38,313 bases of DNA, taken from positions 1 to 38,313 of IMG/VR virus record IMGVR_UViG_3300018041_000019, one strand, 5' to 3'. Origin of the DNA: a virus. Below, one piece after another: positions 8,390 through 16,032 of this stretch (the stretch's first letter is position 1; the number at the start of each line of letters is the position of its first letter). Below the pieces are notes generated by a model. The model ran no database searches, had not been told where the DNA came from, and was given only the letters and a program-made list of their open reading frames with translations. Made by a program: the position numbers and the translations under genes.

Positions 8390-9103
8390 ATGGCTTTGCC
8401 AATTAATAATACGTTGACCTATACGTTAACAGTGCCGTCAACAGGCCAGGAAATAAAATACAGACCGTTTTTAGTGAAAGATGAAAAGACTTTATTGTTA
8501 GCACATCAGTCAGAAGACGTTAAAGTAATGATTGATTCACTAAAGAATGTTATTACATCATGCGTTAAAGATGATATTAATGTAAACGATTTGGCCACAT
8601 TTGATATTGAGTATATTTTTACTCAAATTAGAGCTAAATCTGTAGGTGAAATAGTGGAATTATTTCTCAAGTGTGATACATGTGAAGATGAAAAGGCAGT
8701 TACTAAAATAAACTTAGATATATCTAAGATACCTGTAACTAAAAATGAAAAACATAAAAGCGATATAATATTATACGATGATGTTGGTATTACATTAAAA
8801 TACCCATCATTTTCAATTGTTAATAAATTAGGTGGAGTTGAAGCTAAAGGTGTTGATGATTTATTTAACATTATTATAGAGTGTATTGATACAATTTATA
8901 ATTCAACTGAAGTGTTTCATGTTAAAGAGCAAACAAAAGAAGAATTAACTGATTTCTTAAATAATCTAACATCAGATCAGTTTAAGAAAATACAAGAATT
9001 TTTTGAAACTTTACCAGTTATGAAACAAGAAATTGATTATAAATGTCCTGTTTGTAATAAAGAACACCATAAAGTATTGGAGGGATTACAAAGTTTTTTT
9101 TAA
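8390..9103 (+). CDS. 26: Baseplate hub/tail assembly protein, gp26-like (zero-frame product)
   Basis: A 237-residue protein of the T4 baseplate hub gp26 type (the T4_baseplate family). The ATG at 8390 (MALPINNTLTYTLTV) follows AAAGGAG at 8376-8382. A TTG six bases earlier also keeps the frame open but is poorly placed. Conserved stretches are YRPFLVKDEKTLL near residue 24 and two CxxC pairs (CDTC, CPVC), a likely zinc site. The gene ends TTT TTT TAA on a run of eight Ts, just before the tape measure gene, where tail assembly chaperones of other phages frameshift. Confidence 0.82.
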   Translation: MALPINNTLTYTLTVPSTGQEIKYRPFLVKDEKTLLLAHQSEDVKVMIDSLKNVITSCVKDDINVNDLATFDIEYIFTQIRAKSVGEIVELFLKCDTCEDEKAVTKINLDISKIPVTKNEKHKSDIILYDDVGITLKYPSFSIVNKLGGVEAKGVDDLFNIIIECIDTIYNSTEVFHVKEQTKEELTDFLNNLTSDQFKKIQEFFETLPVMKQEIDYKCPVCNKEHHKVLEGLQSFF

Positions 9104-9282
9104 TTAATCTCTCACATGAATCATTACAAAATTTTTATAAAATGAATTTTGCAATGATGCAATATCATAAGTATAGTTTAGAAGATTTAGAAAATATGAT
9201 ACCATTTGAGAGAGAGATTTATGTTACAATGTTAATTAATCATTTAGAAGAAGAAAAGAAAAAATACGAGAGCAAAAACTAA
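8390..9282 (+). CDS. Predicted -1 frameshift fusion of gp26-like protein with a 60-residue extension
   Basis: If ribosomes slip back one base on the T run at 9094-9100, the zero-frame TAA at 9101 is bypassed and translation continues through LINLSHESLQNFYKMNFAMM to a TAA at 9280-9282, giving about 297 residues. The extension is helical and charged (SLEDLENMIPFEREIYVTML, then a KKKYESKN tail). The only ATG that could start it alone (9142) has no Shine-Dalgarno sequence. The -1 frame stays open from before the slip site to the next gene, whose ATG overlaps its stop. This mirrors lambda gpG/gpGT. In T4 the matching role may be filled by gp26 plus gp51. Confidence 0.7.
9094..9100 (+). promoter_or_regulatory. 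Slippery heptamer T TTT TTT for -1 frameshifting
   Basis: In the gp26 frame the codons are AGT TTT TTT TAA, which is a perfect X XXY YYZ heptamer with X=Y=Z=T, immediately followed by a stop codon. Both tRNAs can re-pair fully after a -1 slip. I see no strong downstream stem-loop. Confidence 0.7.
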
Positions 9283-10979
9283 TGGCACTTAAAGACCTTA
9301 TAAAAGTTAAAAAAACTAAAGTCAATTCGTCTAAATCAGGCGAAATTGAAGTTAAACTACAAGTACTTTCATCAATAGATGACAAGTTGAGTAAAAGTAT
9401 TACTCTTTTAACTATGGCTTTAAATAAAAGTAATAAACTTAATTCTATAAAAACAAAGAAAAATCAGAAAGGAGTGATGGAACTATTTTCATTTTCAAAA
9501 AAATCTAAAGAAAATGATAAGCCTAAAAAGTCTAAGAAGGAACAAGAACTTGAGCAACTGAAAATTAATGAAAAAATGCTTAAGTTTATGGAAGGCATTT
9601 TCAATAATACGTTAGCATCTAAACCTAAAAAAGCAAAAGATTTTAATTTAGGTACAATTGGCGCAGTATTGGCTATGGCATTTGGCGCATTAGTTGGTGC
9701 AGTCCAAGGTTATACTAAAGCGGTTGTACTAAGTTTAAAAATAGCTATTAAAAGTATAAAGTCAATTGGAACATTATTTGCTAAAGTATTTACAGGTTTA
9801 GCTCCTACATGGGCAGCTCTTATTAAGAAATCTATGCAAAATTTTGCTAAAGGTATAGCAAGTCGTTTAGCAGGTTTGTCAATGCAATTTGATTTAGTTG
9901 TTGATTCAATAAAAACATATTTTAAAAAATTAGGAAGTAAAGTAAAAATTGAATTACCAAAACCAATTTTGGACTTTATGAAAACGGTAGGTAGTAAAGT
10001 ATCAGCAGCAGTTAAAGCAGTATCAGCAGCAGTTAAAGCAGTTCTTACATTCTTACAACCTATAACTAATTTGGCAGCAAGCCTCGGTAAAATATCTATT
10101 GCCCCAATTGTTCGCGTAGTTGAAAAAATAGCCAATTTCTTTAAATCTATGTTTGGGTATATGAGTAAATTTGGTGGTTTGGCTAGTAAAATATTGCCAT
10201 TAGTTAGTAAATTGTTTCTTCCATTAACAATTGTTATTACAGCATTTGAGTCTATTAAAGCTGCTATTCAAGGATATGCTGACGGAGGTATTTTAGGAGC
10301 ATTAGAAGCAGGTATTTCTACATTTTTTACAACATTAGTTGGAGCTCCATTAGATTTACTTAAAGACATGATATCCTGGGTATTAGATAAGTTTGGATTG
10401 GAATCTGCTTCTGATATGCTTGATAGTTTTAGCTTTTCTGATATAATATCTAAATTTTTTGAAGCAATATTCCATCCTATAGAGACTCTTAAAAATATAT
10501 TTACTAGTGTAATGAATGCATTAGCTAAAATAGAAATTGGGCCATTTAAGATACTTGGCAAACAATTTGGGCCATATAAACCATTTTCAGGTTTAGCAAT
10601 AGAAAGCCCATCTGAAACGAGTGATGGTGGCAGCCCATCTGAAACGAGTGATGGTGGCACAACTGAAAAACCTATATATTCAGAAACCGTATCTCCGCAG
10701 TTAAATAATGCTACTGCTGAAGAATCAGATCGGATAAGAGATGCCATAAAAAGACAAGATATCAATAAAAATATTAATAAAGGAAATAATGTTGATGAGG
10801 CATCATCTGAGGTAGAAATGATTAAAGGATCTCCCTCTCCACCAAAAGTTGATAACAATATAGTTAATAATGCTCCTACAAATATTGCTAATAATACTAA
10901 TAATAACTACCAGCAAGATATAAGAAATAGAGATCATTCTCTAGGAAAATATAACGAAAGTAGATATTTGTTTGGATAA
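9282..10979 (+). CDS. 29: Tail tape measure / baseplate hub protein, gp29-like
   Basis: A 565-residue protein; T4 gp29 is 590. The N-terminal 110 residues are lysine-rich and helical. The centre (about 120-410) is dominated by long alanine/glycine-rich hydrophobic helices (TIGAVLAMAFGALVGAVQGY and others) typical of tape measures, which set tail length and later line the DNA channel. The C-terminus is low-complexity with many Asn (NNTNNNY). Its ATG overlaps the stop of the frameshift extension, matching the chaperone-tape measure order of most long-tailed phages. Two internal tandem duplications are present. It ends at a strong bidirectional terminator. Confidence 0.8.
   Translation: MALKDLIKVKKTKVNSSKSGEIEVKLQVLSSIDDKLSKSITLLTMALNKSNKLNSIKTKKNQKGVMELFSFSKKSKENDKPKKSKKEQELEQLKINEKMLKFMEGIFNNTLASKPKKAKDFNLGTIGAVLAMAFGALVGAVQGYTKAVVLSLKIAIKSIKSIGTLFAKVFTGLAPTWAALIKKSMQNFAKGIASRLAGLSMQFDLVVDSIKTYFKKLGSKVKIELPKPILDFMKTVGSKVSAAVKAVSAAVKAVLTFLQPITNLAASLGKISIAPIVRVVEKIANFFKSMFGYMSKFGGLASKILPLVSKLFLPLTIVITAFESIKAAIQGYADGGILGALEAGISTFFTTLVGAPLDLLKDMISWVLDKFGLESASDMLDSFSFSDIISKFFEAIFHPIETLKNIFTSVMNALAKIEIGPFKILGKQFGPYKPFSGLAIESPSETSDGGSPSETSDGGTTEKPIYSETVSPQLNNATAEESDRIRDAIKRQDINKNINKGNNVDEASSEVEMIKGSPSPPKVDNNIVNNAPTNIANNTNNNYQQDIRNRDHSLGKYNESRYLFG
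9999..10040. repeat. 21-bp tandem duplication in the tape measure gene
   Basis: Two identical 21-bp copies (9999-10019 and 10020-10040) each encode VSAAVKA, giving VSAAVKAVSAAVKAV. Perfect identity at the DNA level points to a recent duplication. Confidence 0.85.
10605..10658. repeat. 27-bp tandem duplication in the tape measure C-terminal linker
   Basis: Two identical 27-bp copies (10605-10631 and 10632-10658) encode SPSETSDGG twice, just after the last hydrophobic helix. Identity at all 27 bases suggests a recent slip event in a tolerant linker. Confidence 0.85.
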
Positions 10980-11010
10980 AAAAAGGGAGCCGAAGCTCCC
11001 TTTCCTTTTT
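10978..11010. terminator. Bidirectional Rho-independent terminator
   Basis: GGGAGC (10985-10990), loop CGAA and GCTCCC (10995-11000) form a 6-bp GC-rich stem. Seven As on the left give a T run for minus-strand transcripts, and TTTCCTTTTT on the right serves plus-strand transcripts. It separates the convergent tape measure and gp32 genes. Confidence 0.92.
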
Positions 11011-11033
11011 ACAATAGGTATTACAAGCTGATA

Positions 11034-11960
11034 TTAATCTTCGTCAGCAATCTTTTGGAAGTAACTCATAACATCATCGTCATCAGTACTTGCTATACTT
11101 GGTTCACTTACCACAGGAGCTGCTTTAGCTTGAGGTTCAGCCACTTCAGCAAACTGTTTAGGTTCAGCAGTAGGCATTGCATCTACTAAATCATTAGCAG
11201 AAGTATCCATACCTTCACCACTTAAAGTTACTTCAAGTTTAGTTTTAAGTTCTTCATAAGTTTTGAAGTTAGAACGATCTAAAAATTCTGATAGTTTATA
11301 TTGTTTATTAACAACTTCAAGAATCTTTTCATCTGATTCAGCTACTGGTGATGGTTCAACAAATACAGACTGATCATAGTTAGGATAACCTTCAACTCTT
11401 CTCATTCTTAATTTAAAGTCAGTGCCTTCCCATAGATCAAATACATTCACTGGTTTCTCATCTTCAAATGTAGGTCTTGCCTTATCCATAATCTTATCAA
11501 AGATCTTTTTACCATATCTGAATAGCATAACTTTGCCTTCATTTTCTGGATGTTTAGGATCCGACACAACTAATATGTTTGAATAGAAGTGTAAGCGACG
11601 TTTTTGTTTACGTGCAATTTCTTTGTTTGCTTCAGAACCTGAATTCCATAACTTAGAGTTTAATTCACCAACTGGGTCATTTTCTCCAAGTGTAGTTAAA
11701 GAGTTCTCAATATACCAACGACCTGTAGGACCTTGAAATCCATGAGAGAATACTTTTACCCATGGTAGTTCATCATCAGGATGCTTAGGTAAGAATCTAA
11801 TTGTTGCTGATGCATTACCAGCTTTATCAGCTTCTGGTTTCCAGATGCGTTCATCAACATATGATTTTGTAGTTGCTTGGGGGTTTGCGATTGTATCGAA
11901 TGCGGAAGAGATCTTACCGAAATCGTTATTGCGGGTACTTCTTAGTGTATTAATATCCAT
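11034..11960 (-). CDS. 32: Single-stranded DNA-binding protein gp32-like
   Basis: A 308-residue protein; T4 gp32 is 301. The core matches: SATIRFLPKHPDDELPWVKV, then the segment FYSNILVVSDPKHPENEGKV and RYGKKIFDKIMDKARPTF, and the WEGTDFKLRMRRVEGYPNYD block. The C-terminal tail is acidic (DDDDVMSYF...ADED), used in T4 to contact replication partners such as gp59. The cysteine/histidine zinc site of T4 gp32 is absent: that region reads WYIENSLTTLGENDPVGELN and the protein has no cysteine at all. The gene precedes gp59 and gp33 as in T4 and has a late promoter octamer 51 bases upstream. Confidence 0.93.
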   Translation of the reverse strand: MDINTLRSTRNNDFGKISSAFDTIANPQATTKSYVDERIWKPEADKAGNASATIRFLPKHPDDELPWVKVFSHGFQGPTGRWYIENSLTTLGENDPVGELNSKLWNSGSEANKEIARKQKRRLHFYSNILVVSDPKHPENEGKVMLFRYGKKIFDKIMDKARPTFEDEKPVNVFDLWEGTDFKLRMRRVEGYPNYDQSVFVEPSPVAESDEKILEVVNKQYKLSEFLDRSNFKTYEELKTKLEVTLSGEGMDTSANDLVDAMPTAEPKQFAEVAEPQAKAAPVVSEPSIASTDDDDVMSYFQKIADED

Positions 11961-12011
11961 CGTATTTTTCCTTAATATTTACGTAGTATGTTTAATGTAT
12001 GTACTGCACTT

Positions 12012-12019
12012 TATTTATA
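12012..12019 (-). promoter_or_regulatory. T4-type late promoter upstream of gp32
   Basis: The minus strand reads TATAAATA here (plus strand TATTTATA), 51 bases before the gp32 ATG at 11960 and just after the gp59 stop. T4 gene 32 also has a late promoter. In this AT-rich sequence the octamer alone is weak evidence. Confidence 0.5.
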
Positions 12020-12038
12020 TAACGATACATTAGCGTTA

Positions 12039-12641
12039 TTATAATTCTGTAATAAATTCATTAATAGTTTTCTCAAGTTTTTCTCTATCATACTTAACAA
12101 AACCTTTAAGCTTTTTAATCCTTCTTATATCTTCTTCTAATATTAAAGCTGTTGGTTCTGCTTCCCATTTAGTAATCATTGGTATGAAATCATTTAATAT
12201 ACATATTGATTCCATGCTTATTAATTTACCAAGATATAGTTTAATTATATACGGATATGTATTTAAAGTAAAATTAATTATTTGATCTAATGATAAATTA
12301 TTCTTTTCTGATTCTAATTGTAATAAGTTAAGATCATCTTTAAATGTTTTTGTAAGACTTTGTTTACGTTTAGTCCACTGAATATAATACTCTTCAGCTT
12401 CTTCCATTCCATAAACAATATTATCATTGCCGTATGCTATATTAGCAACAAGAAACTGAATTATTTCTTGATCAGTTCTATATTTACGAGCTAACTTTTC
12501 AAATAAAAATTTATCATTCCGAGCATCAAATGCCTGATACGAACCTTTAACGTTACCTCTATTCTCAAATACATTAAACTTGTCTTTAGTGAAATGTAGC
12601 TTTAATGCCACATAATATCTAAAAGCTTTGAATCCTGTCAT
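12039..12641 (-). CDS. 59: Helicase loader gp59-like
   Basis: A 200-residue helical protein; T4 gp59 is 217. Matching features are the N-terminal MTGFKAFRYYVALKLHFTKD, the FDARNDKFLFEKLARKY stretch that parallels T4 RRDKYFFQKLSEKY, and EYYIQWTKRKQSLTKTFKDD later. In T4 gp59 loads the gp41 helicase onto gp32-coated forks. Start and stop overlap with gp33 by 4 bases. The order gp33-gp59-gp32 along the transcript is the T4 order. Confidence 0.88.
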   Translation of the reverse strand: MTGFKAFRYYVALKLHFTKDKFNVFENRGNVKGSYQAFDARNDKFLFEKLARKYRTDQEIIQFLVANIAYGNDNIVYGMEEAEEYYIQWTKRKQSLTKTFKDDLNLLQLESEKNNLSLDQIINFTLNTYPYIIKLYLGKLISMESICILNDFIPMITKWEAEPTALILEEDIRRIKKLKGFVKYDREKLEKTINEFITEL

Positions 12642-12853
12642 ATATCCAACTTAGCAACTTTAGGTAAGTAGTTTTCATCCCTCATATTAACAGCTATCTT
12701 TTGTTTAAGATTCTTATTAACCATAGAACTAATATCTTCTGGGTCAATAAAATTTTCTTTACAGTATTCTAGTACTGCTTCCATATGTGTTATCTTACGA
12801 GATGATACTATTTCATCAATATAAATGGCAAACTCTTGAGTATTTTTAAACAT
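12638..12853 (-). CDS. 33: Late transcription coactivator gp33-like
   Basis: A 71-residue protein from the ATG at 12853 (MFKNTQEFAIYIDEIVSS), with AAGG five bases upstream; an ATG at 12865 in frame adds four residues and also has an AAAGGA site, so the start is not settled. T4 gp33 is 112 residues, but marine T4-like versions are about this size, with the same closing pattern (ENYLPKVAKLDI). It bridges host RNA polymerase and the sliding clamp at late promoters. It overlaps the end of the upstream oxygenase gene and the start of gp59. Confidence 0.8.
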   Translation of the reverse strand: MFKNTQEFAIYIDEIVSSRKITHMEAVLEYCKENFIDPEDISSMVNKNLKQKIAVNMRDENYLPKVAKLDI

Positions 12854-12854
12854 T

Positions 12855-13424
12855 TTACCTTGCATTATTATCCTTTAAGTAATGTAAATAACTACCGACT
12901 ATGTATTTTCTATTTGTTGATACTAAACCAGCATGCGGATACATCCATAGTGGTGGGAATACTAAACATGCTCCTTGTTTTCTAGGACTGGTTAATCCTA
13001 ATTGGGGAAATTCTGTTCCGCCATCTGCGTAATCATCTGAATCATTTAAGTAAATAAAAAACGCTAAAAATCTAATGGCAGAATTATAATCATTTACATC
13101 AGTATGATAATCAAACTTACCTTCATTTGGTTCATACCTTTTTATTCTAAATTCTTCAAAACTATATTTTTCTGGCCACTGTAGGGGTACATGAATATGA
13201 CAATCAGATTTATACTGTTCTAATAACTCTTGAAATTTAATACTAAGTATTGAATTAAATTCAGACCAATCATCTTTGTGTTGTATTAGATTAATTTGAT
13301 TGAAGTTCATTAGATCATCATTATATATTTCATGTTGATCTTCTTTACTGTCAAATAACGATATCATTCTTTCACATGTATCTTTATCTAAAACATTATC
13401 ATAAACCTTTAAGTATCTTTGCAA
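12855..13424 (-). CDS. 2-oxoglutarate/Fe(II)-dependent oxygenase
   Basis: A 189-residue protein of the prolyl-4-hydroxylase-like family. The metal triad is H107, D109 (DYHTD) and H164 (YPHAG), and the basic residue for 2-oxoglutarate is K173 (NRKYIVGSYL). The GGTEFP stretch at 135-140 is also typical. Such enzymes are frequent in marine T4-like phages, where the substrate is unknown; protein or nucleotide hydroxylation are both possible. It sits between an 87-residue unknown gene and gp33 with almost no spacing, so it is co-expressed with the late regulator. Confidence 0.85.
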   Translation of the reverse strand: MQRYLKVYDNVLDKDTCERMISLFDSKEDQHEIYNDDLMNFNQINLIQHKDDWSEFNSILSIKFQELLEQYKSDCHIHVPLQWPEKYSFEEFRIKRYEPNEGKFDYHTDVNDYNSAIRFLAFFIYLNDSDDYADGGTEFPQLGLTSPRKQGACLVFPPLWMYPHAGLVSTNRKYIVGSYLHYLKDNNAR

Positions 13425-13688
13425 CTATATCATTCCTAAATAATATTTGGCTACTTTAAGATCAGCATTAATCTTTTGCCAAACCTTATATTTGTCTTTG
13501 TAACATTTCCATACTGGAGTGTTTTGATTATTAATAGAAGCATTTAACTTTTCATCAAACACTTCTAGATATTCTTCAAAGAATACATCTAATTCATTTT
13601 TACTTTTAATTAATTCAGAAATAATTTTTTCAAGTGATTCTTTATCTCTTCTTATATACGAAGTAGATATACTGTCAATTATACTCAT
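13425..13688 (-). CDS. Small helical protein of unknown function
   Basis: An 87-residue protein, rich in lysine and glutamate, predicted mostly helical, ending in WQKINADLKVAKYYLGMI. I recognise it only as the type of small conserved ORF found in this place in marine T4-like phages. Translation is well supported: AGGAGGTACA precedes the ATG, and the ATG overlaps the TGA of the preceding 45-residue gene (ATGA). Confidence 0.65.
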   Translation of the reverse strand: MSIIDSISTSYIRRDKESLEKIISELIKSKNELDVFFEEYLEVFDEKLNASINNQNTPVWKCYKDKYKVWQKINADLKVAKYYLGMI

Positions 13689-13822
13689 TGTACCTCCTGA
13701 GCAAATCTTTCTTTTAAAAACTTCATTACTTGATGTTGTCTAGTAAAAATAAAATCTTCATTTAGATCTACATCAGTAATAATAAAACCATTCTTAACAC
13801 GTTTAATTAAAAATTCATTCAT
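13685..13822 (-). CDS. 45-residue protein of unknown function
   Basis: A short frame from the ATG at 13822 to a TGA at 13685-13687: MNEFLIKRVKNGFIITDVDL, then a helical second half ending FLKERFAQEVQ. AGGAGT lies about 8 bases upstream of the ATG, and the stop overlaps the next gene's ATG. It fills an otherwise empty gap with the same spacing rules as its neighbours, which supports it being real. Confidence 0.65.
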   Translation of the reverse strand: MNEFLIKRVKNGFIITDVDLNEDFIFTRQHQVMKFLKERFAQEVQ

Positions 13823-13834
13823 AATATAATACTC

Positions 13835-14497
13835 CTATTTTTTTGTTGCTTTTGCTTTCTTTTCCTTTTCAGGCTTAAAATCTAATAATATCTTGTTGCT
13901 TTTTGCATCCATTACTGCAAACCTTTTCTTAAGACGCTTTTGAATTTCTTCTGCATCATACCACATTTCAATACCTTGTTTAACTTGTTTCAATTCTTCT
14001 TTAGATAAGAATCCGTCGTAACAATCATCAAGTAATTTTTCAACTTGAGTTACCGTAAAGTCGGTTTGTGCTTTTACTGTTTGTGTACTACCTATACTAC
14101 CAAATGATGCTGTATGAATCATCATATAAGCTGTATCAAATACATGCACTGAATGACAATACATTGCAATGATAGAGGCAGCACTATGACAAGCACCCAT
14201 GATATGACCAGTAATTTCTGCTTTACATATTTGCATAGCATTAATAATAGCTGTGGCTGAATCTAAATTACCACCATTACAATTAATATAGAAATGAATT
14301 CTATCATGTGCTGGTACGTTAATAAGTAAAGAAATAACATTACGATAACGATGAGGTTCATCAATATCCATATCTAAAAATACTTCGTGGGTTATTAATG
14401 AAGACTGAACTGGATTAATATGCACATTATTTGTTAAATTACCTATCAAATTTGTTGCTTGATCCATTTCTTCGTCTACTCTAGTTTTATTATTCAC
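13835..14497 (-). CDS. ClpP-like serine protease
   Basis: A 220-residue protein of the ClpP/crotonase fold. The active-site serine is S105 in GACHSAAS and the histidine is H128 in MIHTAS, 23 apart (25 in E. coli ClpP). An aspartate-rich segment (LLDDCYDGFLSKEEL) matches the third catalytic site of ClpP. The IHFYINCNGGNLDSA stretch is the ClpP INSPGG-like strand. The C-terminal 25 residues are lysine-rich. It lies among replication/accessory genes, not with head genes, so a regulatory or host-proteome role is at least as likely as prohead maturation. It could form its own 14-mer or mix with the host ClpP. Confidence 0.82.
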   Translation of the reverse strand: MNNKTRVDEEMDQATNLIGNLTNNVHINPVQSSLITHEVFLDMDIDEPHRYRNVISLLINVPAHDRIHFYINCNGGNLDSATAIINAMQICKAEITGHIMGACHSAASIIAMYCHSVHVFDTAYMMIHTASFGSIGSTQTVKAQTDFTVTQVEKLLDDCYDGFLSKEELKQVKQGIEMWYDAEEIQKRLKKRFAVMDAKSNKILLDFKPEKEKKAKATKK

Positions 14498-15042
14498 ATT
14501 GTCTCCAATTTATAAAATATATGTTTTCCTATCTGTACAGTTTTTGATGCAAACTTCCATTTAGGGTTAACGTAATTTGCATGATAATACATTGCACCAT
14601 GTGTTATATCTTCTATTTCATCATAGTGCATAAAAGCATATAGTGCAATCTTTCTTATATTATCAAACATCTTTTTTTCTTTCTTGCTATACGAATACAA
14701 TGTTGCTTTGTTTCTTAACTTAGCACTACACCACCAAGTAAACTGACAGGTCTTTCTGTTTCTTTCTCTAACAATTTTACATAGATTTGTTGGATATAAT
14801 TCACTTTTAGATCTGTTTAATGTAACTAATGCAACAGCTAACTTACCTGTATCTGACTCACCTTTAGCTTCAAAAAATATATTTTGTGCTAAACACTCAA
14901 TTTCAGCTCTTTGTTCTTCTGTTATAGAAGCATAAGACATTATTTTAAGTTTCTTATATTCTGGTACATAATTTGATTTAACATTAACTACTGTTGTTAA
15001 ACTACAAATAATTACCAATAATGTTCCAAGTATTAATCTCAT
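14494..15042 (-). CDS. SleB-type cell wall hydrolase (candidate endolysin)
   Basis: A 182-residue protein. Residues 1-23 (MRLILGTLLVIICSLTTVVN) form a signal or signal-anchor helix. Residues about 45-182 match the SleB/Hydrolase_2 family: the catalytic glutamate motif is NIFFEAKGES, followed by AVALVTLNRS, TCQFTWWC and the closing GAMYYHANYVNPKW. SleB enzymes are lytic transglycosylases of peptidoglycan. The N-terminal helix suggests Sec export, possibly as a SAR endolysin. It has AAAGGAGTACC before the ATG and its own early-type promoter at 15079-15106, which is earlier than expected for a lysis gene. Its stop overlaps the ClpP gene start. Confidence 0.82.
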   Translation of the reverse strand: MRLILGTLLVIICSLTTVVNVKSNYVPEYKKLKIMSYASITEEQRAEIECLAQNIFFEAKGESDTGKLAVALVTLNRSKSELYPTNLCKIVRERNRKTCQFTWWCSAKLRNKATLYSYSKKEKKMFDNIRKIALYAFMHYDEIEDITHGAMYYHANYVNPKWKFASKTVQIGKHIFYKLETM

Positions 15043-15078
15043 TCGTTGGTACTCCTTTGATTACTTGTTTATACTACT

Positions 15079-15106
15079 ATTATATACTAATACTCTTTTA
15101 AAGTAC
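15079..15106 (-). promoter_or_regulatory. Early-type promoter, GTACTTTAA-N13-TATAAT family (copy A)
   Basis: On the minus strand GTACTTTAA (15106-15098), 13 bases, then TATAAT (15084-15079). It lies 37 bases before the SleB-type gene. The same layout with the same 13-base spacing occurs seven times in the window. The upstream box resembles the T4 early -35 region GTTTACTT. Confidence 0.8.
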
Positions 15107-15115
15107 ACATGTATT

Positions 15116-15745
15116 TTAGTCAAAACGCAACTTAACTAACTTTTCTATAAAGTCTTTACGTTTTCTTTTAAAGATTTGTGGCTGTTCACTATCTACACCA
15201 ATTAATATAACTATATTAGGTATTTTAATATTAAACAATTCTTCAAACATAATTGAATATGCTGTAGCCTGAATAAAATAGTTTTCAATCTTATTTTCAT
15301 CTTTCAATCTTGCAGATGTTTTAAAGTCAATGACAGATAATTCACCTTCATATTCACCAATACAGTCTACTGTACCAGCCAATTTAAGCTTATCTGAATA
15401 CATCATCTTTTCAAGTGCATGTATGTTATCAATCTTATCAACAAAAGGCCGCATACTGTTCCACATCTCTAAATCAAATATGTCAATATGATAATCTTCA
15501 TTAAGTAAAAATGATTCACAATAACTATGGATTTGAGTTCCACGTTGAGAAGCTCTAGAAGATACTCTATTTGCTTCTGCTTCACCTACACGTTTCTTCC
15601 AAGCTTCGATAGATTTTTGACTCATCTTACCGGTAATAGAAGTCACTGATGGATATCTATCTCCATTAGGTGTTTCATATAATCTACCTGAATCAGAATC
15701 AATACGGGTTAATGATGGGAATTCATGATCTATAAATGTTTTCAT
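15116..15745 (-). CDS. RecB/Cas4-like PD-(D/E)XK exonuclease
   Basis: A 209-residue protein from the ATG at 15745 (MKTFIDHEFPSLTRID). The nuclease core is GTQIHSYCE near residue 70, LAGTVDCIGEYEGELSVIDF with KTS at about 125-150, and QATAYS. The D of GTVD, the D-F-K of IDFKT and the Q-x-x-x-Y motif are the family's metal and helper residues. Similar nucleases are common in marine T4-like phages. An in-frame ATG at 15760 lies within the promoter and would not be in the transcript. The -10 box ends 6 bases before the 15745 ATG, so the mRNA may be leaderless. Confidence 0.82.
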   Translation of the reverse strand: MKTFIDHEFPSLTRIDSDSGRLYETPNGDRYPSVTSITGKMSQKSIEAWKKRVGEAEANRVSSRASQRGTQIHSYCESFLLNEDYHIDIFDLEMWNSMRPFVDKIDNIHALEKMMYSDKLKLAGTVDCIGEYEGELSVIDFKTSARLKDENKIENYFIQATAYSIMFEELFNIKIPNIVILIGVDSEQPQIFKRKRKDFIEKLVKLRFD

Positions 15746-15751
15746 AATATT

Positions 15752-15779
15752 ATTATACACTGATTACTGTTTAAAGTAC
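15752..15779 (-). promoter_or_regulatory. Early-type promoter, same family (copy B), leaderless arrangement
   Basis: GTACTTTAA (15779-15771), 13 bases, TATAAT (15757-15752), then AATATT and ATG at 15745. Initiation about 7 bases after the -10 box would place +1 at the start codon. Confidence 0.8.
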
Positions 15780-15788
15780 ACTGTTATG

Positions 15789-16031
15789 TTAATTAATTGC
15801 TTCTATTGTCGATACAAAATTATCATCAGGTGTAACAATAATAACAGGTAGTTCATAATCATATGAAGGAGTTGGTTCTATCATAGCCTCCAACCCCTTT
15901 TGAATCATTGGTTCTTTGTCTTCACATGATGTTACTGTAAACAATACTATAAGCCCTATAATAAATATCACGACACACTTATACATATCATAATTTTTTG
16001 CAGTTTTAAATTTATAATAGTGCTTTCTCAT
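15789..16031 (-). CDS. Small predicted lipoprotein
   Basis: Up to 80 residues. From an internal methionine (MYKCVVIFIIGLIVLFTVTS) the sequence is a textbook lipoprotein signal ending in the lipobox VTSC, followed by a short acidic exposed part (EDKEPMIQKG...). If the longer start at 16031 is used, 16 extra basic residues precede the signal. Small lipoproteins beside lysis genes can be outer-membrane spanin subunits, but no partner i-spanin is evident, so this is only a possibility. It follows the GroES gene directly. Confidence 0.6.
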   Translation of the reverse strand: MRKHYYKFKTAKNYDMYKCVVIFIIGLIVLFTVTSCEDKEPMIQKGLEAMIEPTPSYDYELPVIIVTPDDNFVSTIEAIN

Positions 16032-16032
16032 A

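Noticed and set aside
9710-10858. Long minus-strand frames inside the tape measure gene
   Set aside because: They are antisense shadows of a clear tape measure gene; serine- and leucine-rich with no start signals.
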